Source: Paucibacter_B soli (lineage in GTDB: Bacteria; Pseudomonadota; Gammaproteobacteria; Burkholderiales; Burkholderiaceae_C). From it: a DNA stretch of 64,000 nucleotides. Location of the stretch: assembly GCF_037482845.1 (NCBI RefSeq), contig NZ_JBBHJW010000010.1, forward strand, positions 212,481 through 276,480, in the 5' to 3' direction. A model generated the notes under the pieces. That model ran no database searches, was not told the origin of the DNA, and was given only the letters and a program-made list of their open reading frames with translations. This document shows, one piece after another, positions 16,788-24,727 of the stretch (its first letter is position 1; every line of letters begins with the position of its first letter). The translations under genes and the position numbers were made by a program.

Positions 16788-19253
16788 TCAGAACCCATAC
16801 CCCACCTCCAGTTCCGGCCCCACCGCTTCGCTCGGACCCGGCCCATCATCCCGCCAATGCCAATAGCGCCGCTCGCGTTCGCGCTGGCACCACCAGGCGC
16901 CATCGCGGCTGCGCCAGCCCCAGGCACCGCATGAGGGGCTGGTGAGCAGCTGGCTGCCCTGGGCCTGGTAGCGCGCCAGGCTTGGCAGGGCCGGGTGGCC
17001 AAAACGGTTGCGGTAGCCGGCCTGCACGATAGCCAGCCGCGGCGCCACCGCGGCGACGAAGGCCTCGGTGGACGAGGTCTTGCTGCCATGGTGGGGCACC
17101 AGCAGCACCTCGCTGGCCAGGCCCGCGGCGCCCTCGCGCTGCAAGAGCAGCGCCTCCTGGGCCGCCTCGATATCGCCGGTCAGCAAGGCGCTGCGCCCGC
17201 CCGCCGTGCTGATGCGCAGCACGCAGGAGCGCGCATTGCTCTTGGCCGGCTGCTGCCCATAGTCCGCGGCGCTGGGATGCAGCAGCTCGAACTGCACGCC
17301 GTCCCAGATCCAGCGCTGGCCGCGCTCGCAGCGCTGCGCGGGTGGGCCGCCCTGCTGCAGCAGCGGGTGTTCAGACTCCAGCGAGCTGAGCAGCCCGGCG
17401 ATCGGCAGGCCCGCCAGCAACGAGCCGGCACCGCCCACATGGTCCTGGTCGCGATGGCTCAGCAGCAACAGGTCCAACCGCCCCTGCCCGATGGCGCGCA
17501 AGAGCGGCAGCAGCACGCGTTGGCCGGCGTCGACGCCCGGGGCATATTGCGGGCCGGCGTCGTACAGCAGGGCATGGCCGGCGGTGCGCACCAGCACCGC
17601 ATTGCCCTGGCCGATATCGGCCGCCAGCAGTTCGAACTCGCCCGGCCCGGGGCGCGCCGGCGCGGGCCACAGCAGGGGAACAAGCAGCAGCAGGCCCAGG
17701 CCGCGCGCGCGCCAGGGCAGCGGCAACACTAGCAGCGCGCCGCCCAAGAGGCCCAGCAACTGCGCCCATGCCGGCGCGACCGGCACCCGCCATACCGCCA
17801 GGGGCCAGCTCGCCAGCCATTCCAGATAGCCCAGCAGCCCCTTGACGATCCAGGCGTCCAACTGCCACAGCCAGGGCGAGGCGGCGCCCAGCAGGGCCAG
17901 CGGCGTGATCACAAAGCTCACCAGCGGGATGGCGAGCAGATTGGCCAGCAGGCCCACCAGCGAGAGCTGCTGGAAGAACAGCAGGGTCAGCGGCGCCAGG
18001 CCCAGCGTGGCCACCCACTGACCATGCAGGGCCTGGCGCAAGCTCTGCTGCAAGGTCTTGGCAAGACCTGACCCCGCGGCCTGGTTGGTATCGCCGCCGC
18101 TACCCATCAGCAGGCCCACCGCGGCGAATGAGAGCCAGAAGCCCGGCTGGGCGATGGCCCAGGGATCGAGCAGGGTGACCACGCAGGCCGAGGCCAGCAG
18201 GCACATCGGCCAGGGCCAGCGCCAGCCGGTCAGACGCAACAGCGCCAGCACCAGCAGCATCCAGACGGTGCGCTGCGAGGGCACGGCCCAGCCGGAAAAC
18301 AGCGCATAGGCCCAGGCCGCCAGCACGCCCAGCGCTGTGGCAGCCAGCGGCGCCGGCAGGCGCAGGCACAGCCAGGCGCTGCGCCGCCACAGGCGCGCCG
18401 CCAGGCCGGCGGCGAGCCAGGCAAACATGGTGACGTGCAGGCCCGAGATGCTCATCAGGTGCGCGACCGAGGTGTCGCGAAACAGCTCCCACTCATGCCG
18501 GGTTATGGCGGCCTGGTCGCCCAGGCTCAGCGCTGCCAGCACGCCGGCACTGGCGGCAGCGTCGCGCCCGAGCTGCTGCTGGATGGCGCTGCGCAGGGCC
18601 TGGCGCCAGCGCAGCAGCGCCCACCAGGGCGCGGCGGCCAGGCGCTGCGCGGCTGAAGAACCTTGCCGCACCACCCCGGTGGCGCGCAGGCCGCGCTCGA
18701 ACATCCAGAGCTCATGGTCGAAGGCAAAGGGGTTGGCCAGGCCGTGCACCCGGCGCAAACGCAGCGGCAGCTGCCAGCGTTCGCCTGCCTGCACGGCGGG
18801 CGCGGGGCCGGCGGCCTCGCCATACCAGCTCAGCAGCAGGCGCGATGGCAGATGCAGTGGCTCGCTTGGCGCAGGCTCCGGCTCGAACTCAAAGCGCCAA
18901 CCGGGCGCGCCGGCATAACCCTGCACCGCCTGAGGCAGCGAGGCGATGCGGCCGCGCAGCAGCAGATCCTGCCCCTCCCAGGCGCTGGGCAGATCGAGCG
19001 CGAGGCGCTGCTCGGCGCGCCAGGCGCCCTGCAAGAAGGCCAGCAGGGCGAGCGCCAGCGCGATCAGGCCCCAGCGCCAAGCGGGCAGCAGACGCGCCAG
19101 GCCCAGGGCCAGCCCAACCAGCAGCAGTAGGCCCGCCAGCTCGGCCGGCGCCGGCAGACGCGCGCATTGCTGCAGCAGCGCCAGGCCGCCCAGCCAGGAA
19201 AGCATCAGCAGCACGCCGTGCCAGGCACGCGGCGCCGTCCAGGCCCGATGCAT
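16788..19253 (-). CDS. comEC: DNA internalization competence protein ComEC/Rec2
   Basis: An 821-residue inner-membrane channel for uptake of single-stranded DNA in natural transformation. It has an N-terminal OB-like DUF4131 region (about 50-200), the ComEC competence core with HLMSISGLHVTMF near residue 265 and about ten helices, and a C-terminal metallo-beta-lactamase-like domain (from about residue 530) with LSHRDQDHVGG and LLVPHHGSKTSS. The start is the ATG at 19253 (MHRAWTAPRAW), with GGGGAG 9 bases upstream. It is divergent from ridA. The gene is intact, so natural competence is possible if pilus genes exist elsewhere. Confidence 0.94.
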   Translation of the reverse strand: MHRAWTAPRAWHGVLLMLSWLGGLALLQQCARLPAPAELAGLLLLVGLALGLARLLPAWRWGLIALALALLAFLQGAWRAEQRLALDLPSAWEGQDLLLRGRIASLPQAVQGYAGAPGWRFEFEPEPAPSEPLHLPSRLLLSWYGEAAGPAPAVQAGERWQLPLRLRRVHGLANPFAFDHELWMFERGLRATGVVRQGSSAAQRLAAAPWWALLRWRQALRSAIQQQLGRDAAASAGVLAALSLGDQAAITRHEWELFRDTSVAHLMSISGLHVTMFAWLAAGLAARLWRRSAWLCLRLPAPLAATALGVLAAWAYALFSGWAVPSQRTVWMLLVLALLRLTGWRWPWPMCLLASACVVTLLDPWAIAQPGFWLSFAAVGLLMGSGGDTNQAAGSGLAKTLQQSLRQALHGQWVATLGLAPLTLLFFQQLSLVGLLANLLAIPLVSFVITPLALLGAASPWLWQLDAWIVKGLLGYLEWLASWPLAVWRVPVAPAWAQLLGLLGGALLVLPLPWRARGLGLLLLVPLLWPAPARPGPGEFELLAADIGQGNAVLVRTAGHALLYDAGPQYAPGVDAGQRVLLPLLRAIGQGRLDLLLLSHRDQDHVGGAGSLLAGLPIAGLLSSLESEHPLLQQGGPPAQRCERGQRWIWDGVQFELLHPSAADYGQQPAKSNARSCVLRISTAGGRSALLTGDIEAAQEALLLQREGAAGLASEVLLVPHHGSKTSSTEAFVAAVAPRLAIVQAGYRNRFGHPALPSLARYQAQGSQLLTSPSCGAWGWRSRDGAWWCQRERERRYWHWRDDGPGPSEAVGPELEVGYGF

Positions 19254-19347
19254 GCGTTTCACTCCCCATGCGCGCCGCGGCCGGCAGGGCTTGCCGGTGT
19301 AGGATGCGCGCCAAAGTTCTAACCCCTTTTTGAGTCTGCGACCAGCC

Positions 19348-19836
19348 ATGAGCGCCACCACCGCCAGCAACAATGTGTATGACCGCCTGAACGCCCTTGG
19401 CATCACGCCGCCGCCGCTGGCCGTGCCGGTGGCCGCCTATGTGCCCTTTGTGCGCAGCGGCAATCTGCTGTTCCTCTCGGGCCATATCGCCAAGCAGGAC
19501 GGCAAGCCCTGGGTGGGCCAGCTCGGCCGCGACACCGACACCGCCACCGGCAAGCTGGCGGCGCGCGCCGTGGCGATCGACCTGATCGGCACCCTGCATG
19601 CCGCCGTGGGCGATCTGAACAAGATCAAGCGCATCGTCAAGCTCACCAGCCTGGTCAACAGCACGGCCGACTACACCGAACACCATCTGGTGACCAATGG
19701 CGCCTCCGAGCTGCTGGCCGAGGTGTTTGGTGACGAGGCCGGCAAGCATGCCCGCGCGGCCTTTGGCGTGGCGCAGATCCCGCTGGGTGCTTGCGTCGAG
19801 ATTGATCTGCTTGCCGAGTTGGTCGAAGGCGCCTGA
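19348..19836 (+). CDS. RidA/YjgF family protein
   Basis: A 162-residue RidA-family protein. Members hydrolyse reactive enamine/imine intermediates of amino acid metabolism to ketoacids. The family core is present: NLLFLSGHIA near residue 38, NIK-type helix DLNKIKRIVKLTSLV, and a C-terminal LGACVEIDLLAELV. This is the longer ~155-residue subfamily, in which the canonical catalytic Arg of E. coli RidA (in the R-x-x-x-x-V-x-x-L-P context) is not obvious, so activity as an imine deaminase is uncertain. The ATG at 19348 is chosen over an upstream TTG. Its stop overlaps the dsbB start by 1 base, indicating coupling. Confidence 0.88.
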   Translation: MSATTASNNVYDRLNALGITPPPLAVPVAAYVPFVRSGNLLFLSGHIAKQDGKPWVGQLGRDTDTATGKLAARAVAIDLIGTLHAAVGDLNKIKRIVKLTSLVNSTADYTEHHLVTNGASELLAEVFGDEAGKHARAAFGVAQIPLGACVEIDLLAELVEGA

Positions 19837-20327
19837 TGTTCCTGACGCCCTCGAAACTGCCGGCCCGCACGCTCGGCGTGATTGCGCTGGCCAGCCTGGG
19901 ATCGGTGGCCTTCGCGCTGATCGCCCAGCATGCCTTCAATGTGAAGCCCTGCCCCTGGTGCGTGATGCAGCGCGGCATCTTCCTGCTGCTGACCGCCTGC
20001 GCCGGCCTGGGCTGGCTGGCCAAGCGCCAGCCCGCGCTGCGCAAGGCCAGCCTGCTGGGCTGCGGCCTGCTGGCCCTGGCCGGGCTCACGGCCGCCATCT
20101 ACCAGCATGAGGTGGTGGCCAAGCTGGTCTCCTGCGACATGACCCTGGCCGACCGCATCCTCACCGCGCTGGACCTGGAGAACCTGCTGCCCTCGGTCTT
20201 CATGGTGACGGCCTCCTGCTCCGAGGCCTCGGCCTACACCTTGCTGGGCGCGCCCTACGAGGTCTGGGCCGGCCTGCTGTTCGCCGGCACGGGTGTTGCC
20301 AGCCTGCTGGCGCTGCGCAAAACCTGA
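19836..20327 (+). CDS. dsbB: Disulfide bond formation protein B
   Basis: A 163-residue inner-membrane oxidoreductase that passes electrons from DsbA to quinone, re-oxidising DsbA for periplasmic disulfide formation. Four helices are visible. The first periplasmic Cys pair is Cys39-Pro-Trp-Cys42, in KPCPWCVMQRG. The second pair is in SCDMTLADRI and MVTASCSEAS (about residues 105 and 128). Length and spacing match the betaproteobacterial DsbB. It overlaps the ridA stop codon by one base. Confidence 0.95.
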   Translation: MFLTPSKLPARTLGVIALASLGSVAFALIAQHAFNVKPCPWCVMQRGIFLLLTACAGLGWLAKRQPALRKASLLGCGLLALAGLTAAIYQHEVVAKLVSCDMTLADRILTALDLENLLPSVFMVTASCSEASAYTLLGAPYEVWAGLLFAGTGVASLLALRKT

Positions 20328-20462
20328 CGGCAGCTCGGGGGAACAGGCACAACTGAGCCCCTGAGGCTGCTGCCCCGTGACATGGCTTTTGACCGACGTT
20401 CGGAAGCCGGCGGCGTCTGACAAGAAAGACGCCCGGTCTCCGGCCCTGCCGAGTCGGACAGA

Positions 20463-20498
20463 GGGTCAGGTCTTGTCTGCATAATCAAGACTTGACCC
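20463..20498. repeat. Stem-loop between dsbB and the zinc-ribbon gene
   Basis: A 13-bp stem (20463-20475 with 20486-20498) with a single G-T pair encloses a 10-base loop. It lies between two convergent genes, so could terminate both, but no T-run follows on either strand. The left arm GGGTCAGGTCTTG also occurs inside comEC on the minus strand (18062-18074), there next to its own 8-bp palindrome, so a REP-like element is possible. Confidence 0.5.
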
Positions 20499-20512
20499 GA
20501 GCCCTGCCGTTG

Positions 20513-20914
20513 CTATTGCGGAACAAGTGCACATCCACAGTGCTTGCACTTCTTGGCCTCTTTGAGCACCAGCTCAGCACAGTCAGGACACTTTACGTGC
20601 GTACCTGATTCGGAAGAGATGAGGGATGTCTGCTTGCAGGTGGGGCACATTTTCGAGTTCCCGCTTCGCCGCCATATGGAATAGATTACTCCGGGGACGA
20701 CGTAGAAGAGGTACAGGATCAATTCGATCCATCCGCTTCCCTTGTTTCTGGCAAAGGGCGAGTAGGTCTTGCAATCGAGGCAGTAGTATCTTGCAACCCC
20801 AGTTGGGTTGTCCGCACACATGGGGCAAAAGTACTTCCCGTTGCGCTTCGTAAGGCCGGTAAACGCCCCTGTGACTCCCTTGCCGCACCCTCCGCACGCT
20901 GTGACCAAGCCCAA
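20513..20914 (-). CDS. Multi-zinc-ribbon membrane protein, unknown function
   Basis: A 133-residue protein with three or four Cys-x2-Cys knuckles: CGGCGKG and CPMC near the N-terminus, YYCLDCKTY, then a hydrophobic helix (IELILYLFYVVPGVIYSIW, about 65-83), then CPTCKQ, CPDCAEL and CKHCGCAL at the end. It therefore looks like two zinc ribbon domains on either side of one membrane helix. I do not know a function. I start it at the TTG at 20914, which has AGGAG about 7 bases upstream; an ATG is not available. Its lower GC than neighbours and orphan position suggest recent acquisition. Confidence 0.75.
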   Translation of the reverse strand: MGLVTACGGCGKGVTGAFTGLTKRNGKYFCPMCADNPTGVARYYCLDCKTYSPFARNKGSGWIELILYLFYVVPGVIYSIWRRSGNSKMCPTCKQTSLISSESGTHVKCPDCAELVLKEAKKCKHCGCALVPQ

Positions 20915-21679
20915 GACAATTCTCCTTTGTGTTTGAAGGACGCCGCGCTGCAGCACTGACCGTTTGAGATGCCTATCAGTCAGCGTTTCTCAGCTGGCGC
21001 ACGGCGCATTGCAAGCGGCCCAGAACAACCGGCGGCGGACAAACAGCGTTGAACTGAACCGCTGAGCCCGACGCTGCCGGTCATTGGGGCTTGCTAGGTC
21101 GAATTCGACGCGTGCATGCAGGCCATTATGTGCGGCCCGTCGCCCGTGAATACACGGGGATGCCCGCAGTGCCATGGGCATACAGCCCGCCGAGTAAGTC
21201 TGTGGCGAGCTCAGGCCGTGTTCGGCCGCTTCGCTTGTTCCTTTGCCCTACGCAGGCAGCGATCTCAGCACATCCAGGATCTGCAGATCGCGCCGCGGCA
21301 GCTACCACGAAGCCTCGTCGCACACGCGCATCGGTGTTGGCAAAGCCCTGGGCGGGTGGTTGCGAAGGCCCTTTGCGCTGCCGAGCAACGCAGCGCCTTG
21401 TGGCCGCGCGCGTACTCGCGCGCTTCAAGCTCTGGTATGGCGCAGCATGTCTGAACGCAGCGAGCCGTAGGTGAGCGCAGTGAGTTCTGCGCCCGGCCAC
21501 AAGGCGCGAGTAGCACAGGGGAGCCCGAGCGCAGCGAGGGCCTGCGCAGCCGGGCCGCAGCGGCCACCCGCCCAGGGCTTTGCAGCCGCCCGCCCAGCCA
21601 GGCAAATCCGCTGTGCGGCGACAAGCCAGAACTGAGCTGCGTCAAGGCGCAGCCAGCCTACAGCGTTTAGGCTCGCCGG
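20915..21679. other. Long gene-free region between divergent genes
   Basis: This 765-bp region shows no credible coding frame on either strand: frames that are open show no family resemblance and no ribosome site. Its right half holds the large nested palindrome at 21340-21583, annotated separately. The part at 20957-21330 has nothing I can name. The region supplies the upstream sequences of the zinc-ribbon gene (minus) and of the ubiM-like gene (plus). Confidence 0.6.
21340..21583. repeat. 244-bp nested inverted repeat
   Basis: The outer arms 21340-21359 and 21564-21583 are perfect 20-base inverted repeats. Nested inside them, 21393-21406 and 21494-21507 are perfect 14-base inverted repeats beginning GCGCCTTGTG. 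The 87 bases between the inner arms carry related GC-rich words (CGCAGCGAG, GAGCGCAG). As RNA this would form one long cruciform-like hairpin with side bulges. No transposase or flanking target duplication is visible. Confidence 0.75.
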
Positions 21680-22885
21680 ATGCACGAAGAACAGCCCCAA
21701 GTCCTCATCATCGGCGCCGGTCCGGCCGGCCTCTCGATGGCCGCCGCGCTGGCGGATGTCGGCCTCGCCAGCACCGTGCTGGAACAGGCGCCGCTGGCGC
21801 AGATTGCCGATCCGGCCGAGGACGGCCGCGAGATCGCCCTCACCCACCGCGGCATGGCGGTGCTGCAAGCGCTCGGCGCCTGGCAAGACCTGCCGCCGGA
21901 GCAGATCTCGCCGCTCAAGCGCGCCCACGTGTTCGACGGCAACGCGCCGAGCTTTCTGGGTTTCGATCCCGGCAGTGGCGGTGCTGATGCTGAGCAGCTG
22001 GGTGCCCTGGTGCCCAACCACTGGTTGCGCCGCATCGCCTACCAGGGTGCGCAGCGCCGCGCCGGCCTGATCAGCTTGCGCTGCGAGGCACGCATGCGCA
22101 GCCTGAGCCTGCAGCAGGCCGATGCCGCCAGCGTCACGCTGGAGAGCGGCGAGACGCTCCAGGCGCCGCTGCTGATCGCCGCCGACAGCCGCTTCTCCAA
22201 TGCCCGCCGCCTGGCCGGCATAGGCGCCGAGATGCGCGACTTCGGCCGCGGCGTGATCGTCTGCCGCATGGCGCATGACGAGGTGGACCACCAGGCCACC
22301 GCGCTGGAGTGCTTCCACTATGGCCACACCATGGCCTGGTTGCCGCTCAACGGGCGAATGAGTTCGCTGGTGCTAACGATGGACAGCCAGCCGCTGCAGG
22401 AGCTGCTGGCCTGGGACGAGGCACGCTTCACGGCCTGGGTGCAGGAGCACAGCCTGGGCCGGCTGGGCCGGCTGCGGCTGCTCGGCCCGCGCCACCATTA
22501 CCCGCTGGTGGCCACCTATGCGCACCGCTTTGCCGCGCCGCGCTTTGCCCTCATCGGCGATGCCGCGGTGGGCATGCACCCGGTCACCGCGCATGGCTAC
22601 AACTTCGGGCTTTACGGCGTTCAGACCCTGGCCGCCCTGCTCAAGGGCGCGGCCGACCCGGGTGATGCCGCCCTGCTGCAGCGCTATGCGGCCGAACACC
22701 GCCGCGCCACCTGGCCGATCTACCAGGGCACCAATGCGGTGGTGAAGCTCTTCACCGACGAGCGCCCGGGCGCGCGCCTGCTGCGGCGCGGCGTGCTGAC
22801 GCTGGCCGGACGGCTGCCGCCGCTGAAGGCCGCCATCAGCGCGCAGCTGACCGGCAAGCCCTGGCTGCCCTTCAGTCGCCCTTGA
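21680..22885 (+). CDS. ubiM: FAD-dependent ubiquinone-biosynthesis hydroxylase, UbiM-like
   Basis: A 401-residue flavoprotein monooxygenase of the UbiH/UbiF/COQ6 family. The FAD dinucleotide fold is VLIIGAGPAGLSMA near residue 8. The second FAD motif is FALIGDAAVGMHPVTAHGYNFG near residue 285, the family's characteristic GD-x-A-x-x-x-x-P. The N-terminal DGREIALTHRGM and the LVPNHWLRR stretch resemble UbiM, which hydroxylates the quinone ring at C5 and sometimes other positions, more than UbiH or UbiF. That subfamily call is from memory of the motif and is moderate. Its 3' end overlaps the convergent gamma-glutamyltransferase gene by 14 bp. Confidence 0.75.
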   Translation: MHEEQPQVLIIGAGPAGLSMAAALADVGLASTVLEQAPLAQIADPAEDGREIALTHRGMAVLQALGAWQDLPPEQISPLKRAHVFDGNAPSFLGFDPGSGGADAEQLGALVPNHWLRRIAYQGAQRRAGLISLRCEARMRSLSLQQADAASVTLESGETLQAPLLIAADSRFSNARRLAGIGAEMRDFGRGVIVCRMAHDEVDHQATALECFHYGHTMAWLPLNGRMSSLVLTMDSQPLQELLAWDEARFTAWVQEHSLGRLGRLRLLGPRHHYPLVATYAHRFAAPRFALIGDAAVGMHPVTAHGYNFGLYGVQTLAALLKGAADPGDAALLQRYAAEHRRATWPIYQGTNAVVKLFTDERPGARLLRRGVLTLAGRLPPLKAAISAQLTGKPWLPFSRP

Positions 22886-24692
22886 CGATGCCCTCGCGGC
22901 GCGGGTCGGCGCCGCCGAACCAGCCGCTGCCACGGCGTTCGATCGCCTGCAGGCCGCTGGGGAAATCGGTCTCGATCACCTGATGACCCAGCGCGCGCAG
23001 GCCCTGCACCGTGGCGGGCGGCAGCAGGCCGCGCTCCAGCACCGAGGGGCCGTTGAAATTGCCCACATTGGGCAGGTTGATGGCGCGCTGCACATCCATG
23101 CCCCAGTCCTGCGTGGCCAGCAAGGTCTTGGCGACGAAGTGGATGATGGCCTGCCCGCCCGGTGAGCCCAGGCTCATCAGCAGCCGGCCATCGCGCGGGT
23201 CGAACACCAGGGTCGGGCTCATGCTGGAGCGCGGGCGCTTGCCGGGCTCGACGCGATTCGCCACCGGCCGGCCCTGGGCATCGCGCGGCAGCATGGCGAA
23301 ATCGGTGAGCTGGTTGTTGAGCAGGAAGCCGCCCACCAGTCCGGTGCCGCCATCGCTCATGATCTGCGCACCGAAGGCCGCTTCCACCGTGGTGGTGAAC
23401 GCGACCGCCTGGCCCTCGCCGTCGATCACGCTGATATGGCTGGTGCCATGCTCGGCCTGCGCGGCCTGCGGCGCATGGGCGCTGCGTGCCTGGCGCGGCG
23501 TGCCGGCCTGCGCCTGGCCCATGCTGCGCGGGCCGATCAGCGCGGCGCGCTGGCGCAGGTAGTCGGGGTCCAGCAGGCTCAGCCAGTCGCCCGCCGGTGG
23601 TGCCACGAAATCGGGATCGGCAATGTACTGGGCGCGGTCGGCATAGGCCAGGCGCGAGGCCTCCAGATAGCGGTGCAGCCAGGCCGGGCGCGGCAGCCCG
23701 TCCTGCAGATCGCGGGCGGCATCGCCGGGCGGCAGCATGCCCAGGATCTGCATCATCGTCAGGTGGCCTGAGGACGGCGGTGGAAAGCCACACACGCGCC
23801 AGCCAGGGTCGCTGCGCCAATCTGTGCAAATGGGCCGGCGCTCGACCGGCCGGTAGGCGGCCAGATCGGCCTCGCTGAGCAGGCCCGGGTTGCTGGCATG
23901 GCCGCGCACCCGGCGCACCATGTCCCGGGCCACGCTGCCGCGGTAAAAGGCCTGCGCGCTGCCCTCGGCGGCGATGCGCCGCAGCAGCTCGGCCAGCGCC
24001 GGATTGCGCAGGCGCTGGCCCTGGGGCCAGGGCTTGCCATCGGCGTCGAAGAAATAGCGTGCCGCCAGCGCATCGCGGCGCAAACCGCTGGCGCCACCCA
24101 GCAGCAGGTGCAGGCGAGCGCCGACCTCGAAGCCCTGCTCGCAAAGCGCGATGGCGGGTTCGAACAATCGCGCCCAGGGCAGGCGCCCATGCCGGCGATG
24201 CGCGGCCTCCAGCATGGCCAGCACGCCGGGTGTGCCCACCGCGCGGCCGCCCACCACCGCCTCGTCCATGCCCATGGGGCGGCCGTCGGGCCGGATGAAG
24301 AGACGCTCATCCACCGCGGCAGGCGCGGTCTCGCGCCCGTCCCAGGCGCTCAAGCCCCGCCCATCCCACAGCATCAGGAAGGCGCCGCCGCCGATGCCGC
24401 TGGACTGCGGCTCCACCAGGGCCAACACCAGCTGGGTGGCGATGGCGGCGTCGAGCGCATTGCCGCCGGCCTTGAGGATCTGGTAGCCCGCTTCCACCGC
24501 CTGCGGATTGGCCGCCGCCACCGCGAAATGCCGGCTGGCCCAGCCGGGCTTGGCGCGCCAGCCGCTGGCGGCCTCGGGTTGGGCCGGCACGGCTGGTATG
24601 GCTGGCACGACTGGCGGCGGCGGGGGGCTGCTGGCGCAGGCCAGTAGCGCAAGGCTCAGCAGCAGGCCGAGCGGCTTCAGGGGCAGTTGCAT
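22872..24692 (-). CDS. ggt: Gamma-glutamyltransferase (gamma-glutamyltranspeptidase)
   Basis: A 606-residue Ntn hydrolase that removes or transfers the gamma-glutamyl group of glutathione and related compounds in the periplasm. Self-cleavage before Thr417 in AEHGTSHISVID would give the two subunits; this Thr is the nucleophile. Substrate-pocket motifs NNQLTDFA and RPRSSMSPT and the glycine-rich LGSPGGQAIIHF follow. The N-terminus MQLPLKPLGLLLSLALLACASS is a lipoprotein signal with the Cys at residue 19, followed by a Pro-rich linker. Upstream starts in the same frame would lie inside the DUF1501 gene. It follows that gene by 35 bp. Confidence 0.93.
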   Translation of the reverse strand: MQLPLKPLGLLLSLALLACASSPPPPPVVPAIPAVPAQPEAASGWRAKPGWASRHFAVAAANPQAVEAGYQILKAGGNALDAAIATQLVLALVEPQSSGIGGGAFLMLWDGRGLSAWDGRETAPAAVDERLFIRPDGRPMGMDEAVVGGRAVGTPGVLAMLEAAHRRHGRLPWARLFEPAIALCEQGFEVGARLHLLLGGASGLRRDALAARYFFDADGKPWPQGQRLRNPALAELLRRIAAEGSAQAFYRGSVARDMVRRVRGHASNPGLLSEADLAAYRPVERRPICTDWRSDPGWRVCGFPPPSSGHLTMMQILGMLPPGDAARDLQDGLPRPAWLHRYLEASRLAYADRAQYIADPDFVAPPAGDWLSLLDPDYLRQRAALIGPRSMGQAQAGTPRQARSAHAPQAAQAEHGTSHISVIDGEGQAVAFTTTVEAAFGAQIMSDGGTGLVGGFLLNNQLTDFAMLPRDAQGRPVANRVEPGKRPRSSMSPTLVFDPRDGRLLMSLGSPGGQAIIHFVAKTLLATQDWGMDVQRAINLPNVGNFNGPSVLERGLLPPATVQGLRALGHQVIETDFPSGLQAIERRGSGWFGGADPRREGIVKGD

Positions 24693-24727
24693 GAACGGGA
24701 CGAGACCGAAGCGGCGGAGGCTCGATC

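Noticed and set aside
21340..21583. CRISPR array
   Set aside because: The repeated words are inverted and nested, not direct repeats with uniform spacers, and no cas gene is present.
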